A DNA stretch of 64,000 nucleotides from Symsagittifera roscoffensis (Eukaryota > Xenacoelomorpha > Acoela > Convolutidae): contig NC_087067.1 in NCBI RefSeq assembly GCF_963678635.1, positions 22,453,547 through 22,517,546 on the forward strand, read 5' to 3'. The notes below the pieces were generated by a model. That model made no database searches. It saw only the letters and a program-made list of their open reading frames with translations, and had not been told where the DNA came from. Positions 45,540 through 56,705 of the stretch are shown here, piece by piece; positions within the stretch are counted from its first letter, which is position 1, and the number at the start of each line of letters is the position of its first letter. The translations under genes were made by a program, and so were the position numbers.

Positions 45540-46051
45540 AAATTTTTTCAACCGGAAACGAATTTTGTACTCAAACAAACAATTTCTAAAAAACTTTCTC
45601 TGCATGCAAAATTTGATTTTTTGTGAGCATCAGATTTCGCTCAAAAGTTTTTTAACAAAAGCGCTGAAAACTCCTATTTTTTATGGCATGTTCAAAATTT
45701 AAAAATAATCCTTGTTGAAAAATTTTGCTAAAAATCAAAAGTTTGTTAATTTTGTTATATCATTTGTGAAAGGCAGCTCAAGATAATTTTGGTGCTTTGA
45801 GTAAACCAAGGTCTTTGTCAGTTGCGTTCAGTCACGAACACAGCCCAAAATATTTCAGAAATTAAATCAGAAAAAAAAAATCAACTTTTTTGTTTATGGA
45901 AAAATACTTGTCATACAATTTTCATATATGAAAAAATGCTTATCATAGAGATTTCATACAATTTTCTGTATTATGGAATTGTATGGAACTGTATGACAAT
46001 AAATTTTTCATATATGGAAATTGTTTGACAAGAAGTTTTGTTCAACCCGGG
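45540..46051 (-). mobile_element. Dispersed TIR repeat F, copy 3 (partial, reversed)
   Basis: Its outer end GTTCAACCCGGG (46040-46051) is the reverse of the CCCGGGTTGACC end. The reverse complement contains 'tattttgggctgtgttcgtg' and 'catgcagagaaag' blocks matching copies 1 and 2. It is inserted within the decayed retroelement region. Confidence 0.5.
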
Positions 46052-47148
46052 TGAGTTCTCTTTACTTTTGGGTTTCATTTTGTCGCTCACAAAAGGAGTA
46101 TTTAAGCGACCCACGCTCCACTTAAAGACAAGAGAACATGAAACACACTCGGTTTGCAAGATCTAAGGATTTTTCTTGAGATCAAAAACAAATAGGAGCT
46201 CATGTAAAAGGCTACCAAATTCAACTAAAAATTATGGCAAGCCACACTAAATTTCAGCGAAAGCACCTGAAACAAAAGAAATGCAACCATCAACGCCTAA
46301 TGCTAAGAACAATCCCACGTTCAAACGCTTTTTACATATATTTTACGACTCGTACCCAGACTTGAGAGTAAAATAATATACAGTATCCTACTCAAGCCTG
46401 ATTGATCAAATACCAAGTTGTATTCTAAAAACAACAGAAGCTGCATATGATTATTTATATAAATATGAACCACCTCGTATTCGAAAACTTTTATTCCAAG
46501 CTCATATTGTTTCATGCCCACCTTAAACAGACAAGCGGGAGCCCTACGACGCCACCATTTCAGCCTCTCACCCACCAGATTCTACACCAGTAGCCTATTC
46601 AATCCTTCACTTTATTCAGAACTATCAATTTTAGTAAACCTTCCTCTGATAGCATCATTTCCACCGAAATAAAAAACTGAAAAGTTTTTCCATATCAACC
46701 AAACCCGAAAAAATTCCGCATTGGATGAAGTTTTGGATTCAGAACAATTCCTAGATCTCATAAACCCAAAGGAAATCCCTCTAATCTATCCCTTTTAGTA
46801 CTTTCTGATTTTACAAGAACAGGTTTCAACCCTCTACTTCTTCAAGGGTAAGCAAAGAAATCAACCCAATTAATGTCACAGCCTCCTCCGATATCCCCAA
46901 TAACTCTGATTATAAAGTTGAGGAATTATTGAAACCTTCCATTACGGTTCATCAATTGTACAAAATACAAAAACAATTTACATACAAATCATACAACATT
47001 ATAAACGTTACCTAAACCTTGTTGTATACATCAGCTTCACTTGTTGTGAAAAATTGGCTATAACAGCAGCACACTTCGAACACTCACCCTTATGACAAAA
47101 GACGACCTGTCCAAAACTTTCACCAACCCCGACAACATACCTTTTTTT

Positions 47149-47332
47149 TGGTCGCTCAAAGAAGCAACATATCTTCTTTGGGTCGCGCAAAGTCGCATAA
47201 AATTTCTTTCGTTCGCAGTAGTCGCATCATACCCATTTTGAGTCGCAATGGTCGCAACATACACAATTTGGGTCGCAATGGTCGCGACATACCCGTTTTG
47301 AGTCGCAATGGTCGCAACATAAAACCCCGACC
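47149..47332 (+). repeat. 30 bp tandem repeat, about six units
   Basis: Units with the core GTCGCAATGGTCGCAACATA, period 30 (31 once). The last three (from about 47251) are the most regular, and earlier units drift to GGTCGCGCAAAGTCGCATAA. Open frames on both strands are side effects of the period being divisible by three. Confidence 0.85.
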
Positions 47333-48100
47333 TCGACCCGGGTTTGAATAACAACACCTTCTGTCAAAATTTTTTCGCATGACATTTTAATGAAACCGTT
47401 AAAAGCAAAAAACTGTATGAAATTTTTGTGAATCAAGTTGTTATAGCAAGTTGACAAACAATTTTCAATTTGTGAAAATGTCACCATATAATGACATGTA
47501 TGGGAACTGATCACATAATTATACCCCACATACAACGCTAAAACAACATTTGTTATCCTTTTTGGTTAAACTGAAACAGTAAAAAGTTGAATGAGAAAAA
47601 AAGAAAAAAACATTGCCTTAAGCCCACGTTAAATAAAGATAAGCAGAGCTGAAAAAGTAAGATGAAATAATTGGTCCTTCCAAACCATCCTTCAAAAAAA
47701 CCTCACAAACTAGCCTCTCCCACCAGTAAGTACGTCTTTGGCGTGCTCCTAAGCTGACTTAGCCCACCGTTCTTGATAAATGTTAAACATCACACTAATT
47801 TGTTCAAAGTGAATCCAAAAAACTACTCTTCTAAGATAAACCAACAAAAATTTCTATAAGAAAAATAATTCGTATGAACTGAAACCTAGCACAATGAAAA
47901 GCAGTAAAGTTATGTTGTACAATTACAATTTCCCGCCTGATTTGTTTACCAACACAATGGCGAATGAGATCAATCCACTCAACACAGTGTATTTATTTTT
48001 CGTGCTCCGAAAATCGCCAGAAGAAATTTCAAATTTAGAATTTAGAACTTTAATGACCTCACCCAACCATATATGACCTCACTCCAGACTCACTCATGGA

Positions 48101-48545
48101 AAAGCTATCTAACTTCTAAAGGAAGTATATTTGAATTCAGCACCCTTGATTCTTTCTGGCCAACTGGAGCATTTTTTGTTGGGCGACAACTGTACATAAG
48201 AAAAAATAAAAAATAAACGATAAGAAGGATGCAAAATGTAAAATTTTACCTTGATTAAACATGCAAGAAAGGACGAACATCACTCGAGATTTTTTCAAAA
48301 ACAAATCAAACCGTTCAAAACTTCCATTAGTTTTGCTTCTAGTTTTTTATACCGACGAATATGATTGAACACTATTCAAAAATAAATAATCGTAATTATA
48401 ATTCTTTTCAATTTTTGTTATTGTAAATCAAAGTATTAAAAAATCATTTATAAGATAATTTACAGTAAAATTGGTCTACAAAACTAATAGTTTTTGCCAG
48501 TACTTTCATAGGTTTTTGACACCTAGGAAACATGTTTCAAAATAG
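48101..48545. other. No gene recognised
   Basis: AT-rich. It may be decayed 3' sequence of the relative, but nothing aligns convincingly by eye. Confidence 0.35.
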
Positions 48546-48653
48546 GATCAGTACTAGTAGTTGCACGAACCTAGTCGGCCAAAAATAGCTAACACGGCAA
48601 ACCAAAGATGTACTCTATCTGAGAATACTATTTGAGATAGCAAAGGCTCATCG
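48546..48653 (+). repeat. LTR fragment of the 18.9 kb element family
   Basis: AGTTGCACGAACCTAGTCGG and later 'gtactctatctgag' follow the last 110 bp of the LTR (9590-9700), with several changes and small gaps. It ends GGCTCA where the LTR ends ACTCA. Confidence 0.65.
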
Positions 48654-49103
48654 AACAGATCGAACTATAGCAATTTCCAAAGGGTTCATCAACGTTGACA
48701 TAATTACTTGAAAAAAATTTTGTGTGCGTAATGAGTATTTTTCATGATGGCTGGAAACTTGAGATTGAAAAAAAAATGAGGTCACAATCAAATCAAAGGA
48801 ACATGTTAATAGTTCAAAAGATTTTGGCTGAAAAAATGTTACAGTTCGGCAAAAGGCATTAACTCAACAATTTTATATGCAAATCACATAATCTCATCAC
48901 TAAATGCTGAAACAATTTCATTCAATTTGAGTTAGCGTGATAGAAAAATTCGCCTCTGTTTTTAGGGCCAACGTGCATTCGCTTAGTTCGAGATTCAAAC
49001 TACCCGCGCTGAAAAACTTGAAACTGATGACGATTTATATCGATTTTTCTACAGATTGAGTTATTAATTTTTGTCTGTACTCATAGAGCAATTTCAGAAA
49101 AAG
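48654..49103. other. No gene recognised
   Basis: AT-rich sequence between the two LTR remnants. Confidence 0.4.
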
Positions 49104-49416
49104 TACACCGTCACGCTATCTTATTTTCGGCCGGATAAATTCGTGCAACTTCTTAGTCTAATCCCAATCTTAATCTTACTCTTATATCTCCTAGTCTCAA
49201 TAGATCTAGTGTATACTGGTTTCCGCGAATTAGTTCTTGGAGTTTATCCAGAAGGAGATCAACTGTATTCTAAGATTTTTTCTAATTGTTCTGGTGCTGA
49301 AACTACAAGTTTTTCAGCACTTACATATAAGTGTCAATGTTAGAGATGGAATATGATTATTTAGTAATATTTTATAGTGATAGTTTTATCAATAATATAA
49401 TTTAGAACTGGTTCCA
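49104..49416 (-). repeat. Decayed solo LTR, reverse orientation
   Basis: The reverse complement starts TGGAAC at 49416 and continues to GCGTGACGGTGTAC near 49104, following the 410 bp LTR with gaps (about 310 bp kept). Shared blocks include 'tcttattttcggccggata', 'ggtgctgaaa' and 'cagcacttac'. No internal element sequence adjoins it, so it is probably a solo LTR. Confidence 0.75.
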
Positions 49417-49504
49417 AGATAATTTAATGTATGAAAAATGATTCAAGATAAATATGAAAAACAAAATTTTGAAAAAATTCTTCAAAATTCAATTTGTTTT
49501 TCAA

Positions 49505-49800
49505 CAAGCGATTATAGGTAGAGCGGATTCTGAACTTACATTCGTGGAATCCGCTTACAATTGCGGAATCCGGATAACTACCTGAACTACCTATAATCGC
49601 TCGTTGCGGAATCCACAACAAAATCAATGTACCGGCTAAATATACGTTACAGCTATTTGTACGCGGAATCCATTGACATTTTGTAAGTGGAATCCACTTA
49701 AACCTTAGAGCATCTTTGAAGACTTGTCTCTGGAATCCACGAACATACAGAAACAAAACTGTGCGCTTATCCAGTGCACAGTTTGACCTCGTATTGGAAG
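49505..49800. repeat. Inverted 15 bp arms and reiterated GGAATCC motif block
   Basis: Arms AGCGATTATAGGTAG (49507-49521) and CTACCTATAATCGCT (49587-49601) are perfect inverted repeats. GCGGAATCC or GTGGAATCC occurs about six times on alternating strands to 49745. 49725-49795 ('agacttgtctctgga', 'gtgcgc.tatccag', 'gcacagttt') is repeated at 62133-62208. Confidence 0.6.
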
Positions 49801-49998
49801 TATTAAAAACGATATTTTCCCCTTTAAATCAACAATCAATCACACAAAATGTCTTGGGCGCAATCTATGACCTAGAATTGAGTGAATTAATTGACGTAGC
49901 TATACCCTAATTAACCAAATTATGCACATTGTGACCAAACTTTGCACTTGTTGAGGCTAAAATAGTATAGTTTAGACCCTAGTTTGATATAATTCTAA
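49801..49998. other. No gene recognised
   Basis: AT-rich spacer. Confidence 0.4.
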
Positions 49999-50372
49999 AT
50001 ATACAGGAGAAAAAGTTGAAAAAAAGTAACGCAACTAAATTACTTAAAAATAGAATCATAAGAAAACTTACAAAATTAGATAAATATGTTGAGTATCATT
50101 TTATTTTTGCCCTGAAATGTTATTCCACGCATGAGCTGTAATGAAGTGATAGTGAGATAGTGATCCAAGCATACAATTGATACAATGCTGATAAGAACCG
50201 ACTGGAAACTTTTTTTTAATGTACTTGCTGATTTAAGCACGTTAAAAAATTACAAAATAAGTTCTAAAAGACTGAAGTAAAAGACCAGTAAAAAATTACC
50301 AAACTCGAAAACTTTCTTTGGAGAAACTCAACAAGTCCCAAAAAATGTTACGTTGCGTTACTTTTTTCGTAC
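49999..50372. mobile_element. TIR element G, longer copy
   Basis: The left arm ends AAAAAAAGTAACGCAAC (50019-50035) and the right arm is GTTGCGTTACTTTTTTCG (50352-50369). The outer bases TATACAGGAGAAA match the ends of the short copy at 8755-8840. No ORF. Confidence 0.6.
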
Positions 50373-50704
50373 AATACTTTCTTGCTTATGCGATTTCAAT
50401 TTTCATATAGAATCTCTGAACCGACCAGCTGAATAGTTGTCCAATTGGTAAGATTTCTATAGATGTATTACATTTTTCAACAACTCTCAGCCTGTTTATA
50501 CAAAACTAACCGGTTCGGTTTCCGCGACTTAATCTAACATTGGTGAATTTGGTATCCTTTTTAAAACCCAAACTTGATATTGCCAATTCCAGATCGCCGC
50601 GAGAGACAAAAACCACCTCGATATATGTCTTTCAAGTCACGCCAAAGTATTTTTTAAATTACTCGGCTAATTTATTTGTAAGGAGCCAAATATCAAAGTC
50701 TTCC
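50373..50704. other. No gene recognised
   Basis: AT-rich spacer before the decayed minus-strand retroelement. Confidence 0.4.
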
Positions 50705-51065
50705 ATACTTTCATGACTACCCGAAAAAAAAATGTCACTTTCTTCAAAAAAATCTGTGCAAAATCAAAATTTTTCGAAGTCTTCTATCAAAACAAAGGAT
50801 AGATATTGAGCCGCACGAAACGCAGTTTAGAAACGACTTGCAAAGTCTTTTCAAAAGTCGCGAACGTCGACTCCTGTGACGATAGTAACAAATTTAAATG
50901 GGCACATGACACGCCTAGATTAAAACTGCAACGTTTTTTCAGTAGAAACTTATTTTGCCATCATATTATACTTATAAGTGAAAATGGGCACTGCCGTATA
51001 TTTGAAAAGAGTGTTTTTTTTTGCTATGCATGCTTTACATCAACTAATCAAAGTTAATCCAAACG

Positions 51066-51430
51066 CAGGGGCGGATCTAGGATTTTTTCGAGTGAGGGCG
51101 ATTTTTCAAAAATATTTCGAAAAATTTGTCGACCTTTTATTGGTCGACCCAAATCATTTTCCGAGCTCTCACAGGGCATTAAAAAGACCCAGTTGTGGTC
51201 AAACTTTTTGAAACGCAGCTGAATTTCTGAAAACAAAACAGGTCAAAAAAGGCGTTTTAAACATTTTTTGAAGTATTCGACCAAAAGTTCGCAGTTTTCG
51301 GCGCGCGCTCTCCCCTAAAAGTTAGTATATATTGGCGCCAAGGGCGCTTTTAGAAAGTGTTTAGGCTCCGTCCCCAAATATGGATATCTCAAAATAGTAC
51401 AAAGGGAAGACCCTTTGAGTCGGCAGGGGG
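51066..51430 (+). mobile_element. hAT-like MITE remnant in module copy 1
   Basis: CAGGGGCGGATCTAGG at 51066 starts a body with TTCGAGTGAGGGCG, gcgcgcgctctcc and GTCGGCAGGGGG, as in other copies. The right TIR is missing. The same insert at the same site in copy 2 shows it predates the duplication. Confidence 0.6.
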
Positions 51431-51716
51431 GAGGCTTTATTCAGACCATTTTCACAATTCATTTTCCCGTTCGTTCTATACACTTGAAAAATTGTTTGAA
51501 ATATTTTTGACTAGCTTTTTATCGTGATACGGAATAATTTTTTATTGATTAGCCTTGAATAGTCACTTCTCCCACGTGAGGTTGGGGTTTGAAATCTCAT
51601 AGACAGCAGGTTAAAATTAAGCCACAAAAAATTATCTCAAAATTGATGCAATCATCATCAATTTCGAATAATCAATTTCATCATCAATTTCGCTTTTTGG
51701 TGACTTTTTCAGCTAT

Positions 51717-52217
51717 TCAATTAAACGGAATTTTTTTTAACTGATTGGACCCAACACTTTGAGTTTTCACTGAATTCAGGAAACGGATACTGGCATTGAA
51801 TTCTGGGGAATTTTCTTTGAAGCCCTTTTCGTGTGTAAGGCTGCTCAAACTGCTGGGTTGTTTTTCTTTTAGTTTTTCTTTTTCAACGTGTTTTCCCGGC
51901 GATTCGATACTAATTTTTATTTGATCTACCTTATTTATGGAAATAGAGTTTCCGAGAGCATTTGCCAAGGTTGCCTGTCTATTTTTTGTTGTTTTTCTGG
52001 TAGCCTCTGTTGGTGTTTTCTGTGGTTGTGAAGTTGTGGCGGCGTCGGCTTGACGTCGATACCATGCCTCTTTGTAGTTTTCCTCCGGATCTTGGGCTTT
52101 CTTTTTGTTTCTTCCGCACTTTTTTTTACTGATTCTCTTTTCGTGACAGACGTTTAGGCACGCCCGTTTGTTCGTCCTTCTCAAACATTGGATGCCGGGT
52201 TGCGTTTGGCTGTTCAA
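51717..52217 (-). pseudogene. Pol C-terminal tail remnant (copy 1)
   Basis: A 166-codon open stretch rich in Lys, Gln and Ser (starting MNSQTQPGIQCLRR), matching 55296-54700 in copy 2. It lies after the integrase in the element's direction. No chromodomain was recognised. Confidence 0.5.
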
Positions 52218-52346
52218 TGTCTAAAGAACGTAAACATGGACCTGTTCCTCTTGCGGATTTGTATACAACGTAATGGCTTAATTGCCAGGGTCTGCACGGT
52301 CCATAGATTAGTGGGATCGGTACAAAAGCGAATCCGCTGTTTCTTA

Positions 52347-53490
52347 TTAACCAGGGTTGTTTCCCTTCACTTTGTAACCAGGCTGTCTTTCGTTGCTAGA
52401 CTTTGCTTTTCGGGTTACATGGTGTATTTTATTTTCAGCTACTAACGAAAACCTAGTTCTAACACCTGCTTTGCTTGGACTACAAGACGCTCTTGTTTCC
52501 CTGTAGAATTCGGCGTTTGTCAGTTCTGGTAGGTTTTGGAGTGGTTTCCTCTTGACATTTACTTTGCTCACTGACCAGCATTGCAAAACGTGCATCCCTT
52601 CCGGTGACAGTGGAGGGTTCATCAAGTTTTTCCGATCTAAGCCAGCGTGTTTTGCATTTATCCAGTTTAATTTGTTTGGAGGGCTAATTGATGCTATTTT
52701 TGAGAGTGGTAAAATGTTTTTTTTTCTGCCCAAATGGACTTCGAAGATGATGAGTTTTGTGGTTCCGTGCGGAGTATTTCTTAATGTTTTTTTATTGCTG
52801 CCACATTGGACGGAGGTTTGATCGATGTCAGGAGGTCATTTCTCAATAACCCTAATCTGCGTTTCAATATTGGTATCATCCGTTCAATTACTCCAACGGA
52901 TCGATGATTGTTTACCGGTGCAAAAAGAGGTTTAAGGTTATTTGAATTGCAAAACACTTGAAATTGTTTCACCCGGAATGCTTGTGCTTGATCGCATCTT
53001 AAATTTTGGGATACTCCGGTGTTTGAATATATCTTTGCATAATTTTTCATATTGTCCGCCGTTGTATCAGCAACTAACTTAGCTGTTGCGAATTTTAACC
53101 ATTTATCTATGACGACCAGAATGTATGTGTATTTTTTTAGTTGATCGGGGAGGGGCCAACAAAAACGATATGTACTTCGTCGTTTGGTTCGGCACTTGAT
53201 TACGTTTGGAATGTTATTTCTTTCCTAAAACTGGTTCTCAATTTTTGCCCTATTCTGTGCATTGTCTGCAGTTCTGAGCCACAAAATTGTCCGTTGAATG
53301 TGGGGAAACCAAATATTCTCGCATGGATCAAACATTGCGTCTGCACCTGAGTGTCTGAGATGGAGGTTGTCTAGGTTCGTTTGTCTAAGCTGTTGCGGGA
53401 TGATGATGCGCTCGTCTATTAGCAAAAAGACCTCTTTACATATACGCGGTTGCAGAAGTTATATCAGTAGTCCCTTTAGGCTAGCTTAAG
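52347..53490 (-). pseudogene. Integrase remnant (copy 1)
   Basis: From 53425 down: a zinc-domain-like stretch (ERIIIPQQLRQTNLDNLHLRH), then, across frame breaks, a DQAQAF block holding the second catalytic Asp position and a later VIERM block fitting the catalytic Glu (52781-53050), followed by a tail (52733-52347). Frames are broken several times. Confidence 0.65.
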
Positions 53491-53495
53491 TTTGA

Positions 53496-56400
53496 TACTT
53501 TCATGACTACCCGAAAAAAACATCACTCTCTTCAAAAATCAGTACAAAATCAAAATTTTTGAAGCATTCTATCAAAAAGCCAAAGTCTTCTAAATTATTG
53601 TCACAAAATTAACGCCATGTCTAAAGACTCGACAAGAAACCAAGTCTTTGCGTAAGTAGAATCACCAATTTAATTCTTCAGCGCAACTAACAAAAAACTT
53701 CAGCGCTAGTAAGTAAGAAAATTTTTTAGCGCGAACAAGATAGGAAATTGGTTAAGAATCGATAAAGGATAGATATCGAGCCGCACGAAACGCAGATTAG
53801 AAACGACTTGCAAAGTTTATTTCCAAAGTCGCGAACGTCGACTCCTGTGACAATAGTAACAAATTTAAATGGACATAGGACACGCCTAGATTAAAACTGC
53901 AACGTTTTTTCATTAGAAATTTATTTTGCCATCAAATTATACTTATAAGTGAATTTGGGCACTGTCGTATATTTGAAAAGAGTGTTTTTTTTTCGCTATG
54001 CATGCTTTACATCAACTAATTAAAATTAATCCAAATGCAGGGGCGGATCTAGGATTTTTTTGTGTGAGGACGATTTTTCAAAAATATTTCGAAAAGTATG
54101 TCGACCTTTTATTGGTCGACCAAAATGATTTTCCGACCTCTCACAAGGCATTAAAAAGACCCAGTTGTGGTCAAACGTTTTGAAACGCAGCCAAAATTCT
54201 GAAAACAAGCAGGTTAAAAAGGGCGTTTTTAAGCATTTTTTGAAGTATTCGACCAAAAATTCGCATTTTTTTGCGCGCGCTCTCTCCTAAAAGTTAGTAT
54301 ATATTGGAGCCAATGGCGGTTTAAGAAAGTGTTAAGGGTCCGTCACCAAATATGGATATCTCAAAATAGTACAGAGGGAAGACCTTTTTGGGTCGGCAGG
54401 GGGGCTGGGAGGGTGCTTTATTCAGACCGTTTTCACAATTCATTTTCCCGTTCATTCTAGACACTTGAAAAATGTTTTGAAACATTTTTTACTAGCTTTT
54501 CATCGTAAGCCGAATAGTTTTTTTATTGATTATCCCTCGATAGTCACTTCTCCCACGTGAGGTTGGGGTTTAAAATCTCATAGAAAAAGGTGAAAATTAA
54601 ACCACAAAAAATTATCTCGAAATTGATGAAACCATCATCAATATCGAATAATTGGCTGAGCTTTTTGGTGAATTTTTTCAGCTATTCAATTAAACAGACA
54701 TATTTTTAACTGATTGGTCCCAACAGTTTGAATTTTCACTGAATTCAGGAAACGGATGCTGGCAATGAATTCTGGGTTACTTTCTTTGAAGCCCTTTTCG
54801 TGTGTAAAGCTGCTCAAACTGCTGGGTTGTTTTCTTTTAGTTTTTCTTTTTCGACGTGTTTTCCCGGCGATTCGATACTAATTTTTATTTGATCTACACT
54901 ATTTATGGAAATAGAGTTTCCGAGAGCATTTGCCAAGGTTGCCTGTCTATTTTTTGTTGTTTTTCTGGTAGCCTCTGATGGTGTTTTCTGTGGTTGTGAA
55001 GTTGTGGCGGCGTCGGCTTGACGTCGCTTCGCTTGGGCGAGAGCACCTTGCTCTCCAATTTATTGGAGGACCAGCCATCACTTGATAATGTCGGAAGTGC
55101 CAATTTTTTCTTTTCGCTCTTCCGGAATACAATGCATTTTTGTAGTTTTCCTCCGGATTTTTTTTCGATCTTGGATTTTCTTTCTGTTTCTTCCGCACTT
55201 TTTTTTACTGATTCTCTTTTCGTGACAGACGTTTAGGCACGCCCGTTTGTTCGTCCTTCTCGAACATTGGATGCCGGGGTGCGTTTGGCTGTTCAATGTC
55301 TAAAAAACGTAAACATGGAACTGTTCCTCTTGCGGATTTGTATACAAAGTAATGGCTTAATTGCGAGGGTCTGCACGGTCCATAGATTAGTGGGTTTGGC
55401 CCAAAAGTGAGTTCGCTGTTTTTTAATAACCAGGGTTGTTTCCCTTCACTTTGTAACCAGTCTGTATTTGGTGTGTAGGTTAGAGTTTTTTCAACTGTGG
55501 TTTTGTGCTTTTGCTCAAATGTTTTGGATCTCTTTTTTTCGTTGCTAATCTTTGCTTTTCGGGTTACCTGTTGTATTTTATTTTCAGTGTCTAGATCAAC
55601 TTTGGTTTTTTTTGAACTTTTAATTTGGAGCTTCTTGTTCCCTAGTTAATGATAACCTAGTTCTCACACCTGCTTTGCTTGGACTAAAAGATGTTCCCGT
55701 TTGCCTCTGCTATTCGGGGTTTGTCGGTTCTGCTAGATTTTGAAGTGGTTTCCTCTTGACTTTTACTTTGCTCTCCGACCAGCATTGCAAATCGTGCATC
55801 CCTTCCGGTGGCAGTGGAGGGTACATCAGGTTTTTCCTATCTAACCAAGCGTGTTTTGCGTTTTGCTAATTTAAATTATTTAGAGAGCTAGTTTATGCTA
55901 TATTTGAGAGTGGTTTTTTTTTTGATTTTTGGCCCACATGGGCTTCGAAGGTGATGAGCTTTGTGGTTGTGGTTCCCTGCGGAGTAGTTCTCAATGTTTT
56001 ATTATTGCTGCCATGTTGGACGGAGGTTTGATCGATGTCGTGAGGTCATTTTTCAATAACCCTAATCTGCGTTTTGATACTAGGATCATCCGTTCAATTA
56101 CTCCAATATATCGATGATCGTTTACAGCTGCAAAAAGAGGTTTAAGGTTATTTGAATTACAAAACACTTGAAATTGTTTCGCCCGGAATGTTTGTGCTTA
56201 ATCGCATCTTAATTTTTGCGATACCCCATTGTTTGAAATATATCTTTGCATAATTTTCATTGCGATGTCGGCCATTGTATCTGCAACTACCTTAGCTGTT
56301 GGTAATTTTGACCATTTATCTATTGTGACCAGAATGTATATTTTTTTATTGAGTTGATCCGGGAGGGGCCCACAAAAACGATAAGTACTTCGTTGTTTGG

Positions 56401-56705
56401 TTTGGCACTTGATTTCGTTTTGAATGTTAATTCTTTTCCTAAAACTGGTTCTCAATTTTTACCCTGTTCTGTGCATTGTCTGCAGTTCTTGGCCAAAAAT
56501 TTGTTCGGTGAATGTGGGGTAACCAAATATTCTCGCATAGATTAAACATTGCGTCTGCTTCTGAGTGTCTGAGATGGAGATTGTCTAGGTTCGTTTGTCT
56601 AAGCTGTTGCGGGATGATGATGCGTTCGTCTGTTAGCAAAAAGTCCTCTTTGCATATACGCGGTTGCAGACGTTATATCAGTAGTCCCTTTAGGCTAGCT
56701 TGACT
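53496..56705 (-). repeat. Tandem module copy 2 (integrase and tail)
   Basis: About 3.2 kb, similar to copy 1 with scattered changes and indels. It holds a hAT-like remnant at 54038-54410 at the same site as copy 1. A third partial start of the module (TTACCCGAAAAAATTTCC...) is at about 56706-56902. Confidence 0.75.
54700..56700 (-). pseudogene. Integrase and tail remnant (copy 2)
   Basis: 56639-56439 gives a zinc-domain-like stretch with DNLHLRHSEADAMF. 56455-56198 gives the core start, with FCGPLPDQLN and VTIDKWSKLPTAK. 55296-54900 gives the tail. Stops and frame changes are many. It is more complete in the core's first half than copy 1. Confidence 0.65.

Larger units (their letters stand above)
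44160..48100 (+). pseudogene. Decayed mosaic relative of the 18.9 kb element (env and 3' region), with internal duplication
   Basis: 45300-45440 matches the env region at 23013-23150 at nucleotide level (shared 'aaactaga', 'gcgaattagaacga'). 44160-44290 resembles env around 23221-23385. Two blocks, about 44280-45000 and 46310-47080, are homologous to each other ('tatccagacttg', 'ctcaagcctgatt', 'cagacaagc.ggagcccta'). I could not place these two securely in the intact element. 45270 has GCAGTAAATTC and 47712-47765 resembles the GC-rich 3' block. There are stops throughout. Described only as fragments. Confidence 0.55.
50705..53495 (-). repeat. Tandem module copy 1 (integrase and tail)
   Basis: Starts at TACTTTCATGACTACCCG (50706), repeated at 53496. 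About 2.8 kb aligns with 53496-56705. It lacks about 180 bp present at 53580-53760. It contains the shared hAT-like insert at 51066. Confidence 0.75.

Noticed and set aside
47058-47535. Several overlapping ORFs on both strands
   Set aside because: Caused by the 30 bp tandem repeat, which keeps frames open on both strands.
53496-53760. Repeated block at 50706, 53496 and 56706 as an LTR
   Set aside because: It lies between RNase H and integrase, not at element ends, and has no TG...CA borders; better seen as the junction of a tandem duplication.
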